Shown: in pieces, positions 34,248-45,529 of the stretch
Layout: each line of letters begins with the position of its first letter
Numbering within the stretch: position 1 is the stretch's first letter
Origin: Isoetes taiwanensis
Taxonomy: Eukaryota > Streptophyta > Lycopodiopsida > Isoetales > Isoetaceae
DNA: 64,000 nt
Direction: 5' to 3'
Assembly (NCBI GenBank): GCA_021234155.1
Contig: JAJEKV010000134.1
Span: forward strand, 1,425,328-1,489,327
The notes under the pieces: generated by a model
The model's database searches: none
What the model was told of the DNA's origin: nothing
The model's input: the letters and a program-made list of their open reading frames with translations, nothing else
Program-made: the position numbers and the translations under genes

Positions 34248-34556
34248 AACCTAAAGTAATAAATTAAAAGCAGAAAGAAGAAAACTAGGGAAGAAGACGA
34301 TTGTACCTTTGATTTGTTGAGAATGAACGAGCGACTTCGGAAGAGCGTGCTTTAGTCGCTTGCAAGAGATCGAGGTGCCGGATCGCAGGGTAAAAGCAGA
34401 GAGATCAAAGGACAAAGAAACAAGAACGGGGAAGAAAGAATTGGAGGGAATTTTCCATTGCCTATTTTCGGTCGAAAAAAAAACCAAAATTCACGGTAAT
34501 TATTATACATTTCTAAAAATGTATATGTATTAAAATGACCCAATATTTTATCACCC

Positions 34557-34572
34557 TAACGTGCTTTTACCC
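34557..34572 (-). repeat. right terminal inverted repeat of the 8.8-kb transposon
   Basis: TAACGTGCTTTTACCC is the exact reverse complement of the left end and is followed by TGGC. Confidence 0.8.
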
Positions 34573-34844
34573 TGGCATTGTGCAGGTGCTAGACTGAGCA
34601 TGCTTTGGTGATCTAAATGTGTATTGCATTGTAATCAAAGATCATTTCATTTCATTATTTTGCATGAACCAGCTATGTTATTGTAAGAGTAACTATAGTA
34701 AGCAATTTGCTGCTAAAAATAGTTCATACTTTTTTACAGCCTATCTTGTACTCAATTGCAGCCTATTCTACTAGCATTGTTCCCGTTATTTCACTTTATT
34801 CAGGCATGTTGCATTGTTCCTATTATTTAAATTCGTTCTAAGAA

Positions 34845-37108
34845 ATGGTGGTTATATCCCATATCAGGAAATTGTCAATGGCTCCTCGAGGTAAAGGACG
34901 AAAAATGGTTCAAGGACAAACATCGATCTTGCAAATGGCTGGATTTGCAAGGGAAAATGAGGCTTCTATTGAGGCTTCTATTGCTGGAGTAAGTAATTCA
35001 AATGTTTCAGATGTTGCAAACATCATGGCTGCTCATAGTCGAGAACTCAATGCTGAGCATGAGCGGATTGTAGATGCTAGAAAAAGTTGGAAGGAGAAAT
35101 GGTTAGATGAACTATGATTGGCTGCGCTTCAGCCATGACAAAGGTAAAGTACATTGCATTTATTGCAAGGAGGATAAAAAATGTAAAAGTCCATTTGGGT
35201 TAGAAGGTGCCATGAACATCAGCTTTCAAAGAGCACGCTGAAAGTGCACAGCATAAACATGCAGTCTGGTTGGCTACAAGTGGAAAAGATTCTTTGCATA
35301 AAGTGGAGAAGAAGAAAAATGAATTTGTTGACAAAGAAGTTCTTACTCTTTTTAAATGTGCCTATTTTATAGGCAAGGAAGACCTTGCATATAGAAAATT
35401 CTTCTTAGAGAATGTGGATCTGCAGTGCCAAATTTGGATAATGATGACAAAGCTTGCAGTTATTTTCTGAAATGCATCAGCAAGTCTATAGTGGAGAATG
35501 TATTTGAAAAAATCAGAAACAGCCCTTGGTTTGGCGTAATGGTTGATGAATCAACCGATGTTAGTGTGGTGCAACATTTAATACTTTATGCCACTTATTT
35601 GGATGATTTTCAGCATAAAAAATCATTCATAGGTTTGGTGTCATTGGATGCAGGGGATGCAAGTACAATTACCAAAGCCATAGTGGAGAAGCTTGTAGTG
35701 CAAGGCAAACTAGATTTGACAAGGATGATTGGGTGCTTCAGTTATGGTTGGGTGCCGGACAGGTGTAGCAACTAGGCTGAAAGACTATAATCCTTTTATG
35801 ACATCCATACATTGTGTTGCCCATAGAACTAATTTGTGTGTAGAATCTGTAGCCAAACAGCCAAGTTGCAAGCACATATGTGAGAAGGTTGATAAGCTGG
35901 TTAATGGGGCAGCAAGCTATTATTCCCGAAGTAGTTCAAGAGGAGGGTTATTGAAGGCACTTGAAGAGGAACTTGCTTATTCTGCTTTGAGGCTTGAACA
36001 TATTTCAGCAACAAGGTGGTTGAGTAGACACCATGCAATTGACAAGTTATGCGAAGTGTATGAGCCTGTGGTGATGGTATTTAAAGAAAATACTGCTGCT
36101 CTTTATGATGAATTAAGGGAGTTTAAGATTGTCTACAATTTGCATTTTTTGGTTGATATTTTGATGCACTTGACCACTTTGAGTTGCGATTTTCAGAAAG
36201 ATTGGGTGGATGTCACTTCAATAGCAGGACTTGTGGGCCATACAAAGCATCAAATTGAGGTAGAGTTTCTTACTGAAATGTTGGATTTGAATAGTGGTCT
36301 AAAGGATAGCAAAGGATATCCTATAATTCCTGATTTTGGCCGCCCAAATGGAAAGCTTGCTGCACTTAGAGGGGTTGTGAAGGGAGATATGTATCGTGGA
36401 ATACAAATGACAAGGTGTATTGAAGGTCATGATTTAGAGGAGGCTCTCGAATTTCAAAATGATTTTGCTAAAGCTGTTTTGGCTGCTTTAGACGAGAGGT
36501 TCAAGGATCATGAGATCTTATCGTATTTTACAATATTTGCACCTGCACATATACCAAGAGCAACCAAGGAAATGAAAGCATTTGGTCATCACGAGGCTAA
36601 TGAATTGCTAAAATTTTATGGAGAGCCTCGATTGGTTGGTGGTGTGAAATTTGATAGCCTTATTAATCGTGATAAGTTTCTCACAGAGTTTAGAAAGTTT
36701 AAGATGCAAGCATGTACGGAGTGGCAAGGGAAGAATTTTTTAGACACTTGGACAATTATCCTATCTCAAAAAATGTTGAGGGAGGATAAGTATGCAGAAA
36801 TGGTGAAGCTTGCGACAGTGGGTCTGGTACAATGTTCAAGTACAGCAATTTGTGAAAGGGGATTTAGCCAATTGAACCATATTAAAGATAAATACCGTAA
36901 TAGACTGAAAACAGAAGGGGCTGATTCATTAATGAGAGTTGCAATTGAAGGTCCGCCCATGGAAGCAATTGATGAGTTTGATTTTGAAGAAGCCTTCAAG
37001 ATTTGGAAATCTGGAGCCAAGTATAGGTACATCTATTCAACTAATTCGAGGTCCAAAGTAACTCGTGCAAACGTGAAAGAGAAAGGATCAGATGAAGACG
37101 ATGAATAA
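34845..37108 (+). pseudogene. hAT-like transposase (zinc finger, DUF4371-like core, hAT dimerisation)
   Basis: In broken frames the plus strand gives an N-terminal zinc finger (WLRFSHDKGKVHCIYC, then HAESAQHKHAV). A core follows with WFGVMVDESTDVSVVQHLI, GASVMVGCRTGVATRLKDY and IHCVAHRTNLCVESV, and the C-terminal dimerisation region has VQCSSTAICERGFSQLNHIK and YRNRLKTEGADSLMRVAIEG. The last 459 codons (35729-37108) are open, but at least three frame breaks precede them, including a deletion just before GASVMVG. The layout matches ZNF862/KIAA1586-type hAT relatives. Terminal repeats and an 8-bp duplication were not found. Confidence 0.75.
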
Positions 37109-37239
37109 TCTCTTTTGTTATTTTTCTTTTTGCCTTGAAGACGTTAGTTTTTATGAGATTTTGATCAGGTTTTCTAGTATTACATCAACCATACCACATG
37201 TACTATGAATCATACTATATCTATCACCTGTTATTTTAT

Positions 37240-37420
37240 AATATTAACTTGCTGGATTATAGTGTGCAAGAAAATTACATGTTTATTTCATTCTTGTAGG
37301 AAATTATATCTTGCTGATCTTTATTTTTGTAGGAAAATTACATGTTGGTGCTATTCTTGTAGGAAAGTGTAGGCTGGAAAAAATAGTAGACATGTTGATT
37401 CGTGAGTTGTAGGAAATTTT
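37240..37420. repeat. short direct repeats downstream of the hAT-like gene
   Basis: The motif TTCTTGTAGGAAA with flanking AATTACATG occurs about three times in this interval. It could be subterminal repeats of the hAT element; no terminus was identified. Confidence 0.4.
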
Positions 37421-37789
37421 CCTAGGACATGTAAAATATTTCCCGAACCAAGCAGAGAAGGCTTCAGAGTATAGGAAAAACTTAGCAATAGGTGGTCTGT
37501 CTGCACCAAGGTAAGCAATTCTAAATTCCACCGTATCAGCAGACGGATCTTGCGTGGGATGGGAGTGTTTTCCTATAAAGAAGATCTCAGGGAAAACAGA
37601 TTCTTCCACCAAGAAGGCCCAAATACCAGCAGGAGTTCCCTCAAGCCACCCACAGCAGATCTGAGAGGTGCTATAAAAGACAACAAAATATTTCGATAGC
37701 TCCACTGGTGAACTAGACGATCCAGAGGTCTGGGGAATGGCAGAGTTTGAGCAGGAGCAGGCAATCGCAAGGGGGAGAGGCTGCCCCAT
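37304..37789 (-). CDS. recurring small-domain protein, copy 1
   Basis: This 161-codon ORF begins MGQPLPLAIACSCSNSA and continues KYFVVFYSTSQICCGWLEG, GIWAFLVEESVFPEIFF and RIAYLGADRPPIAKFFLYS. The copy at about 45.6 kb begins MGHPLPLSIICSSS and reads KYFVIGFKDQGVFCGWLEG, LWTYLVDENIFPDLFY and KIAYLGVDQPCFSKF, so the two are clear homologues. It stands outside LINE-B, just past its 3' end. It is intact and of unknown function. It could be a remnant of another LINE 5' region or a stand-alone gene. Confidence 0.5.
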   Translation of the reverse strand: MGQPLPLAIACSCSNSAIPQTSGSSSSPVELSKYFVVFYSTSQICCGWLEGTPAGIWAFLVEESVFPEIFFIGKHSHPTQDPSADTVEFRIAYLGADRPPIAKFFLYSEAFSAWFGKYFTCPRKISYNSRINMSTIFSSLHFPTRIAPTCNFPTKIKISKI

Positions 37790-38401
37790 TCAAACTTGAC
37801 ATTGATAGAAAACTATGCAAAGTATGGCTGCTGAAAGATACAGAGAGTAACTATGGTCCCGAGAGTAAAACCATAACTTGCAAATGGATTGATAGATTGA
37901 GAAAGCAGGATAAGCAGAGCTTAATGATCATAGGAAAGTTGGGCATGAGTATAAGAAGGCAGACAGCCGCTAATCCTGTTAGAAGCCAGTTTACGTATCA
38001 GTTCACATCCTGCAGAATCAGGCCCAAACATCTTGGTCATAGAGTCAAATGCAGCCACCGAATCCAACCCAGGCATGAATCAGGGAAAGTCCCCCTCTAT
38101 AAGGGGGAGAACCAAGAAGAGGACGGGCCGATTCAGCAGCCGATTTGCCTCATCTCGATCCTAGTTGATAGGAAAAAGGTCGCATCTGTTTTTAGGAAAA
38201 AGGCAAGATTGCATGGCGCTAGGCGCTAATTCCATCTTTCCACTTGATTTGATGCACGCACATGATCTTGTAAGTGTATTTCCTTTTCTATTCTTTTTTT
38301 TTTTTTTTTTGAGGGTAAGAGTATGATATATTAATTAATAGTAAATATTATACAAGTATCCCTTGTATGGGATTATAAAGGGAAGAAACCCTACTACCGA
38401 A

Positions 38402-41400
38402 TCAATCATGGAGTAACCTCTGCAAATCCTGATCCTGATTATCCTCAAATAACCAGTGACACTTGAAAAACAAGTAGAATCCTTGAACTTTGCCAATCCT
38501 GTCTAGAGCTTTGTTGTAATTACGTCCAAACTTTCGATGATGAGCTAACGCCATAAGGGCCACCTCCAAATTGAAAATATTTTTCAGCTTATCCAAAGAA
38601 AAGTGTTGCCCACCCAAGGCAATTCCGCATCGATGTTTCCAAATTGCCCACAGAACAATGTTAACAAGAGACGATGAAAGTATTTCTCCATTTGATACCA
38701 CTACTATCTCAGGCCATTGTAGCACATTAACACCAATGATGGGGCTCACCCATCCCCAGAAGTCTAACAGCTTGGGACAAAAAATAGATGTGTAAGGGAT
38801 TCTGCAGTACTACAGCCAAGTGGGCACCAGTCAATAGGACAGATCCCCATTTGATAAAGTCTCACCATAGTGTTGAGGCCCCCCTGTAAAGTCACCCATC
38901 TAAAGACTTGCAAACGTTTTGAGCAAAGGGTTGCCCATGAACCAACTAAGAGTTGTGTAGCTTGAGCAACACTAACATCCAACCTATCAGCTGCTTTTTG
39001 CGGGGAGCATGCACAAAGAAGGCGGTAGAGAGTACCAACAACATATTTCTCTTCCCCCTTACAGCTCCAACGGTCACTCGGGCCATCCTTACCTGAGAGG
39101 ACATCCAAGGTGGCACGAATTTCAGAGAAGATCTTCCTGTCTCCCTCCCCTGCATTATGTATCATGTTCTTGAAGCGGGACCAAGAGAGCCACCTCATAC
39201 CATCCCATAGATGCCCCACTCTGGTAAATCCAGATTGCCTCCATTTAGTGAAAATGCGAGGGTGTACAAGAGCTAGGGGGAGTCTATTTCTGGACCAGAT
39301 CTGTATGTTCCAAAAAATGCTTAGCCTACCAGCCTCCCTAGGTGTATCCATAGGTTCAAATAGACTTTGAACTTCCCTCCAAGCTTCAAGTAGTTTACGC
39401 ATAACTGGAGATGTGCCCGGGGCAATTTTGTAACTAAAAAAGAAGGCACCCATGTCATCTCAGGGCAGAGATGGCTTACCTTTTAATGTACACCGCTGAA
39501 GCCAGTACTTGACAAAGTGCAGAGCAGGGGAGGTGATACCATGCAATGTTCTCCATACATACTTCCCAGCTAGCACCTGTGCTTGAGTAACCAAATCTTT
39601 GCATCCCATTCCTCCATCTCTTTTGTCAATACACATTTCTGCCCAGGCCACTTTATGTATTCCTCCCCCCCATATGAACTTTCTAATAATGGATTGTATT
39701 TGACTGTAAATACCCTTCTGAGCCACAATGACCGAGGAGTAGTAGATGTGGGATGTAGCTAGAACTGCCTTAGCAACTGCTATCCTGCCAGCACTAGAGA
39801 GACCTTTGGCTGACCATAAATTGATTTTCTTTCTTAAGTGATCCAGAATAGGCGTCCATAGTCCTTTCAAGTTATCCGAGAGGACTAGGGGTAGACCAAG
39901 CAGCTTGGTTACCTCATCTTTAAGGACTCGAAAACCGAGATTATTCACTCTCGGGTCCACAACCTCCTCAAAGGGCCATATAACAGCACATTTTAATGTA
40001 TTGAGCTCGATCCCTGATATTTTTCCAAATGCACCCAACACTTCATGAAAGGACATAAAACTAGAGTCATCAAACCTAAGGAACATGAAAGTATCATCTG
40101 CATACTGCATAATTGTGAGCTTGTCCTGAGAGTCTGGGAGTTGAAGACCTGTGAGGGAGCCCTCAGCTATCTTAGACTCCACCATCTTGGTAAGTAGATT
40201 GGCAATGATTAGGAAAAGATAGGGTGCCAGGGGGCAGCCTTGTCTAAGTCCCCTTCGTAGCTCAAATAGTCCTGAGGGCTGCCCATTGACAAGAACTGAT
40301 GCTGAAGCAAATTTGTTCAAGCCCAGGGACAAGTCAACAAATGAGGCATCAAAGCCCATAGACAACATAATATCCTGGAGTCCCCTCCAACGAAGGGTGT
40401 CATAGGCTTTGCGAAAATCCAGTTTAACAAATACACATTCTTGTTTAGAAAGCTTACACCAATGTAGGCCTTCTCTTGCTGCAATGAAGTTATCCAAAAT
40501 ATGCCTTCCTGGCAAGAACGCTGTTTCTTCGACCCCAATGACTTTACTAGGGATGGGCTTCAACCGGTTGGCAATTATCTTCATAATCACCTTGTAAAGC
40601 ACATTAGTCAAGGCAATGGGCCTCCACTCATTCAACTTTTGTGGCCGAGCAACCTTCGGAACCAGAGAGATAAAACCATTACACAGCGCTGGATGCAGGT
40701 ATCGGGCCTCCCAGGCCCCCCTCTGCCTTAATGAAAGCTGGGCCAAGTAGATCCCAGAATTCTATAAAAAACTCCGGTGGAAAACCGTCAGGGCCAGGGG
40801 ATTTACCTGAAGCAAGAGAGGAGAGGGTCCTAAAGATTTCATCGTCCCCTAGGTTCCGCATTGGGCTCCTGTTATCATTTTCTGAGATTTTGGGCCCTCA
40901 ATGTACCTTTGCCAGCCATGATTGAAGTATGGGGACATAATCGTTGGGAAGAGGGCCTTCCTGGAACATATTCTGAAAGCTATGCCTCACATATACACCA
41001 ATCCCATCAGGTGTCTCAATTGTATTCTGTTGATCATCGATGATGGATGTAATACTGTTTTCTGCCAAACGGGCCCCAGCAAGTCTGAAGAAGTGCTTGG
41101 AATTCTCATGATCGACTTCTGTGTACCATTTTGTTTTGGACCTTACAGCAGCACCCCTGGCTTCCTCTTCTTCAATTGCCTTAGCTCTGCCCTCAAGATC
41201 GGCTTCTAAAGAGTGGAGGGTAGCATTACAGGGATCCAAGAGGAGGTCTTGCTTGGTGATTCTGAGCTGGTCGTAAATACTGTTTTTTGTTCTTTTGAAC
41301 TCCATAGCCCTCTCCTGGCACCATTTCTTAATCCAACCCTTAATCTCTTTAATTTCTTGTGTCCAAGCCTTCATACTTGGCACCCCCTCTTGCTGGTGAC

Positions 41401-42256
41401 GGGATAAAAGAAAGGCTCGAAAACTGTCACAAAAAGCCGACTTCCCGATGAGAGAGGTGTTGAATTTAAAAGGAACATTCCCAGTTCTTCTAACAGAAGG
41501 AGCTTCTTCGAAGGTTAGTTTTTGAGGGACATGATCAGACTGGGTGAAAGCCAGATCCCCTTCGTCGAAGCATCTGTCTAAGAAGCCGGCTGACCTATTG
41601 GCTAGGTAGAATCTGTCTAGTAGACAGTATACCCGATCATGTCCTTTTTGTTTATTGGACCAAGAGAACAATGTATTAGAGGGCGGGATTAAAGCAAAGC
41701 CCACATTGTCAAGTAAGGAGTTCCATGAGGTATTTTCCTCAGTAGATAAATTCCTGTGGAGACCAATTTTCTGGTCCCATACATTGGTCATGTTTAGATC
41801 CCCCCCCATAAGCCAATTTTCCACCGCCTGCTGAGTGATCCAGATCTCAATGTCTTTCCACAATATGGCCCTTTCTGCAGGTTTATTAGAGGCGTAAATA
41901 TTGATAAGGCCCCATCTGCATCCTCGTGTTTCAAAGACCACAGCCTGCCATCTGCCATTCGTGCCCTTATATCGAAGTTTGACATTTTGTCCTCTCCATA
42001 GTAAAGCTGTGCCACCCTTTGTACCTAAGGCTGGACATGTAAACGAATCATATTGCCCCCCTACCCAAGCCCCTAGGGATTTGGCTTCAAAATTTGGCAG
42101 TCTATGCTCCTGTAAGAGAATGATGTCCGCCGCCATAGATCTAAGTGCCGCAAGAACTCTAGCCCGTTTTAGTGCCCCTTTGATACCCCTTAAGTTCCAT
42201 GATACCACTTTCATTTTGTATTTTATTCCTGACAAGTACCAAGAAATCTGACCCAA
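38402..42256 (-). pseudogene. LINE-B ORF2: endonuclease, reverse transcriptase, zinc domain
   Basis: The first open stretch (42256-40898) holds the endonuclease (VVSWNLRGIKGALKRARV, LLQEHRLPN, GGDLNMTN, QSDHVPQ). Frame breaks near 40,900 and 40,740 precede the RT (NEWRPIALTNVLYKVIMKI, KLDFRKAYDTLRW, GLRQGCPLAPYLF, catalytic QYADDTFMF at about 40,094-40,105), open to 39,460. A stop follows KGKPSLP, then the C-terminal part (KIAPGTSPVMRKLLEAW, CPLGCSTAESLTHLF) and a terminal region to 38,402. The catalytic residues of both enzymes are present, so decay appears younger than in LINE-A. Confidence 0.85.
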
Positions 42257-42764
42257 TTCCTGCCTAGTGCAAACCCATTTGCCTGCCCTAGGTAGATATC
42301 TTTCTTATCCACCCCTACCCAATCCCATAGTGCTATATACCAGCTAAACATGTGAGATATTTTGTTACTTGTGAGTTGAGTACCCATCCCCGAGGCATAA
42401 ATATGAAAGCATTCCCATATAGTTGAGAGTAAATAACATAAAACACGGATAAGTATTTTGCTTATATATTCCGCAAATAGATGGTGTGGCAGGCTATCAG
42501 GTGACAATTAACCCGCCTAGCATATTTAGGCAGCTTGGCCACATTCAACTTGAAATTTGTTCATCTAATTTGACATATGATTACATAAAACCTGTTGCAT
42601 CTAGATACCTGGCGTATGTAAAAAACAGCAACAACCAACCATTGGGAGATTCCCTGAGAAAAAACTAACCTCGATCGGATCGCTCACCAAGACGTACATT
42701 TGAAAAACTTACTATGCGATTGCTCACCAAGACGTGCCACTTGAAAAACTTATTATGCGGTCCA
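42257..42764. other. LINE-B spacer between ORF1 and ORF2
   Basis: About 0.5 kb without a supported ORF on the LINE strand. The sequence GATCGCTCACCAAGACGT(A/G) is repeated near 42,680 and 42,720. Confidence 0.5.
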
Positions 42765-45014
42765 TTAGAGATCAAAGACCACCAACCTCTGGTTCCTTAG
42801 CATTTTTTGACCAGATCTGTTACCGACACTGTCCCCGAGTTTCCCATCCATTGGCTTTTTCCCTTTTTTCCTCATTCCAGCATGAGGAATCCCAGGTGAC
42901 GATCTTGCTTCATAATCCTTTGGAGCACTGATGTTGTTACTGCTGTTTGGTGCTATTTCCGGACTTGTAGTGTCAGAGTCCAGCTGCATCATGTTTGGCT
43001 GCTGCGTTGAACCCATAGTGCTCATGATACCAGAGGGCTGACTTCCCTGAGCTGCCTCAATAGGAGCACTGATCATGGGCTGAGCATCCTTATCATTTAT
43101 ATCAGCCAAGGGCTGAGCAGTGTGAATGCGGATAGGAGATAAGGGCTCTGCGCAGGGTGCTATTCCCAGACTTGTAGTATCCAGCTGTATCATGTTTGAC
43201 TACTGCGTTGATCCCATAGTGCTCATGATATCAGAGGGCTGACTTCCCTGAGCTGCCTCAATAGGAGCACCAATCATGTGCGCATCAGATGGGGCAGGCC
43301 ACAAGCCAGCTTCATTGCTTGGCAGCAGAGTTGGATCATTAGTGGACAAGCTGGCATCCACAGCATTGCTTGACAACTGAGTTGTGCCATTAGTGGCCAA
43401 GCTGGCATCCACATCATTCCCTGGTAACTGAGTTGTAGAACGTGACAAAGGGGCAGGTTTATCACTTGGTGGTTGGGCTGTCTCTGTAGTACAAACGACA
43501 ACAGCTTCTACAAGAGTCGCTGCTGTAGCATCCAAGCCAGCACTGGCATCCTCTTCATTGCTTGGCAGCAGAGTTGGATCATTAGTGGAGAAGCTGGCAT
43601 CCACAGCACTGCTTGGCAACTGAGTTGTGCCATTAGTGGCCAAGCTGGCATCCACATTATTCCCTGGTAACTGAGTTGTGCCATCAGCGGTCATGCTGGC
43701 ATCCACATCATTTCTTGGCAGCTGGGTTGATCCCATACCGCTACTTGGCACCCGAGTTGTGCCAGTAGTGGTCAAGCTGGCATGCACATCATTACTTGGC
43801 TGGTCAATTTGACTGGATCTCCATCATACTTTTGACTGGTCAGAGTAGCAGGGCCAGATCTAGTATCAAGATTAAGGGCCAAAATGGAGGTTTTTGACTG
43901 ATCAAAGATCTTTGACTGGTCAAAGATTCTAGTGGTGGAATCCTGTAGGGGCACATCACAATCTGTATTTTCCACATGCTGGATATCCAGTCCCATATGT
44001 CCAACGTTTTCAACATTGGGGATAATATGCTGGCCAATCATTCCCATAGGACCAGTAGTTATTGGCTGGGAGAATGGGACAGCCTTCGAGCTTTCCCCCT
44101 TTTCACAAGCAGAAGAACCTGCCAAATCATAAGATAAAGGACAGGCCTTCGAACCTGCTATATTGACTTGCCTTTCTGTGGATGCATGGGATCCAGGAAG
44201 GTGGTAATGAACTTGATCTTCTGACCTTGATCTTGTCGTCATGTTATCAACCAAAAGCTCGGTAAAACAGTTAGCCCCAACATGCAATCTATACCACACA
44301 TGGAATGGGCAGCCCCGTAGCAATGACCTGGAAGTTGATGTCTTCATTAAAATAACCAGAGAATTGAATGAATTCGGGTATAGGCTTGAGAAGATCCACG
44401 GAGATACAGATCTTGGGAGCCTCATCCAATCTGCTGTCCATGCACACATATTCCCCAAGCCTAGAGGCAATAAGTTTGAATGATTGCTCATTCCAGTACT
44501 CCGGACTCAGATCAGCCAGTGAGATCCAAATTGGATAGTAGAGACCATCAGGCTTAAAAGCACGGAATTCTGGCCGGTATTTTTGCAGAAAAAACTGCCC
44601 TTGTGGAGAAGAGATTAACCCTTTTCTGAATAGTGCGTCAACCTCTCTAGTTGTGGCAGCAGTTAGCAAGAAATAGGTGTTGCCCAAAACTTGAACACGA
44701 ATTCCTGTTTTGGACCGACAGACTCTTTCTAGAGTCTTTTTAATCTCAATCCGGCTTGGGTTACCTCTGCAAACCTTGCCAATAAGGCCAAAGTTTTCGA
44801 AGTAACGGACCTTGTCAGCTACTAGAGAAGTATGGAGAGATAATTTGCCCTGGGGGCTGGCAGACCCTAGAGAAGTATGGAGAGATAATTTGCCCTGGGG
44901 GCTGGCAGACCCTTTTCCTTTAGAGGGATAAGGTGGACTAGGGGCAAATACTTGAGCAAAGGTTCTGCCATCCACCCTTCCAGTGGAGGCCATCTGTGAA
45001 CAGAGCTTCTCCAT
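42765..45014 (-). pseudogene. LINE-B ORF1 (DUF4283-like) with repeat-rich C-terminus
   Basis: The N-terminal 241 codons (45014-44289) include a duplicated 15-residue unit (LSLHTSLGSASPQGK) and then the domain GKVCRGNPSRIEIKKTLERV, VQVLGNTYFLLTAA, LQKYRPEFRAFKPDG, WISLADLSPEYWNEQ and LGEYVCMDSRLDEAPKI. A frameshift near 44,290 leads to a Ser/Thr-rich region ending at about 43,772. This is followed by 17-residue repeats of the type VDASLATNGTTQLPSN (43,200-43,790), and a basic end (RKKGKKPMDGKLGDSV). It is probably an RNA-binding ORF1 protein; the tail is evolving by repeat turnover. Confidence 0.7.
43310..43790. repeat. 51-bp coding minisatellite in LINE-B ORF1
   Basis: Units of about 51 bp (plus strand GGCATCCACA..ATT...GG.AACTGAGTTG) encode 17-residue repeats VDAS(L/F)(A/S)TN(G/D). 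About eight imperfect units fall in two blocks. Larger duplicated blocks (about 43,000-43,090 and 43,200-43,280) share CTCATGATA and AGAGGGCTGACTTCCCTGAG. Confidence 0.75.
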
Positions 45015-45076
45015 CAGTAGAGCTCTAGTAAGAACTCGTCACCTCCGAAAAAGTCACACCGGACTATAAGAGATTG

Positions 45077-45496
45077 TCATGGGACAACAAAGTAGTCCCC
45101 AAAGATGAGGTGCCTAACTGATCTTCGGAGTTCCAGCTGGTCTCCCAAAATGACTAAGCCACCAAGGCACTTGAATTGATCTTGATGCAGCACATTGTGA
45201 TCAAGGATTGTAGCCCAGAGCTCTCCCACAGGACCACTGAGAACCCCCCAAAATAGATCTGTGAGGTTAACTAGGACAATAGATCTGTAGATTAAGGGAG
45301 TGGAGGTTGGGGAACTAGCTGTGGAGATATCAGAGTGCTGGGTGCTTGGAGATCCAAGGAAAGGAGGTGGGGAATCCAAGGGCAGTGGAGGGGATCCAAG
45401 AGAAGGAGGTGGTGAATCGTGTGGCATTGGGAGAGATAGAGAGTTAAGAGGAGGAGATGGGAAGTTTAAGAAGGAAAGGGGATCCATGATATACAA
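45077..45496 (-). CDS. LINE-B upstream ORF (ORF0) with the recurring domain
   Basis: This 139-codon ORF ends 62 bp before the ORF1 start. A Pro/Ser-rich leader (about 60 residues) precedes RSIVLVNLTDLFWGVLSGP, GELWATILDHNVL, FKCLGGLVILG and RRSVRHLIFGDYF. It aligns with the LINE-A ORF at 23817-24209 in position, length and sequence, showing that the extra ORF belongs to the LINE family. It is intact. Function is unknown. Confidence 0.55.
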   Translation of the reverse strand: MYIMDPLSFLNFPSPPLNSLSLPMPHDSPPPSLGSPPLPLDSPPPFLGSPSTQHSDISTASSPTSTPLIYRSIVLVNLTDLFWGVLSGPVGELWATILDHNVLHQDQFKCLGGLVILGDQLELRRSVRHLIFGDYFVVP

Positions 45497-45529
45497 ATCA
45501 TCTGAGATCTCAACTTTTCAAGCTCTGTA

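Larger units (their letters stand above)
25759..34572. mobile_element. 8.8-kb DNA transposon with 16-bp perfect TIRs and TGGC target duplication
   Basis: GGGTAAAAGCACGTTA at 25759-25774 is matched by its exact reverse complement at 34557-34572. TGGC lies directly outside both ends (25755-25758 and 34573-34576). Inside are a plus-strand gene with the features of an uncharacterised transposase-like family (about 26.0-28.5 kb), a possible decayed plus-strand ORF (28.8-29.1 kb), and two minus-strand genes, a 261-codon ORF (29,254-30,039) and a Ulp1-like protease gene (from about 34.2 down to 30.24 kb). Ulp1 proteases also occur in some Mutator-like and CACTA elements, but a 4-bp duplication and these termini fit neither. 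The coding regions contain stops and frameshifts, so the copy looks inactive. Confidence 0.75.

Noticed and set aside
34388-34398. Third copy of GGGTAAAAGCA near the right end of the 8.8-kb transposon
   Set aside because: It is a direct, shorter copy without the rest of the terminal repeat and with no TGGC flank. It may be a subterminal motif or chance and is not used as an element border.
37747-38229. 160-codon plus-strand ORF between the small-domain gene and LINE-B
   Set aside because: Its first part is antisense to the minus-strand MGQPLPL ORF, and the rest has no recognisable motif or splice context.
42734-44483. Plus-strand ORFs across LINE-B ORF1
   Set aside because: They are antisense to the DUF4283-like domain and to the 51-bp repeats, so treated as shadows.
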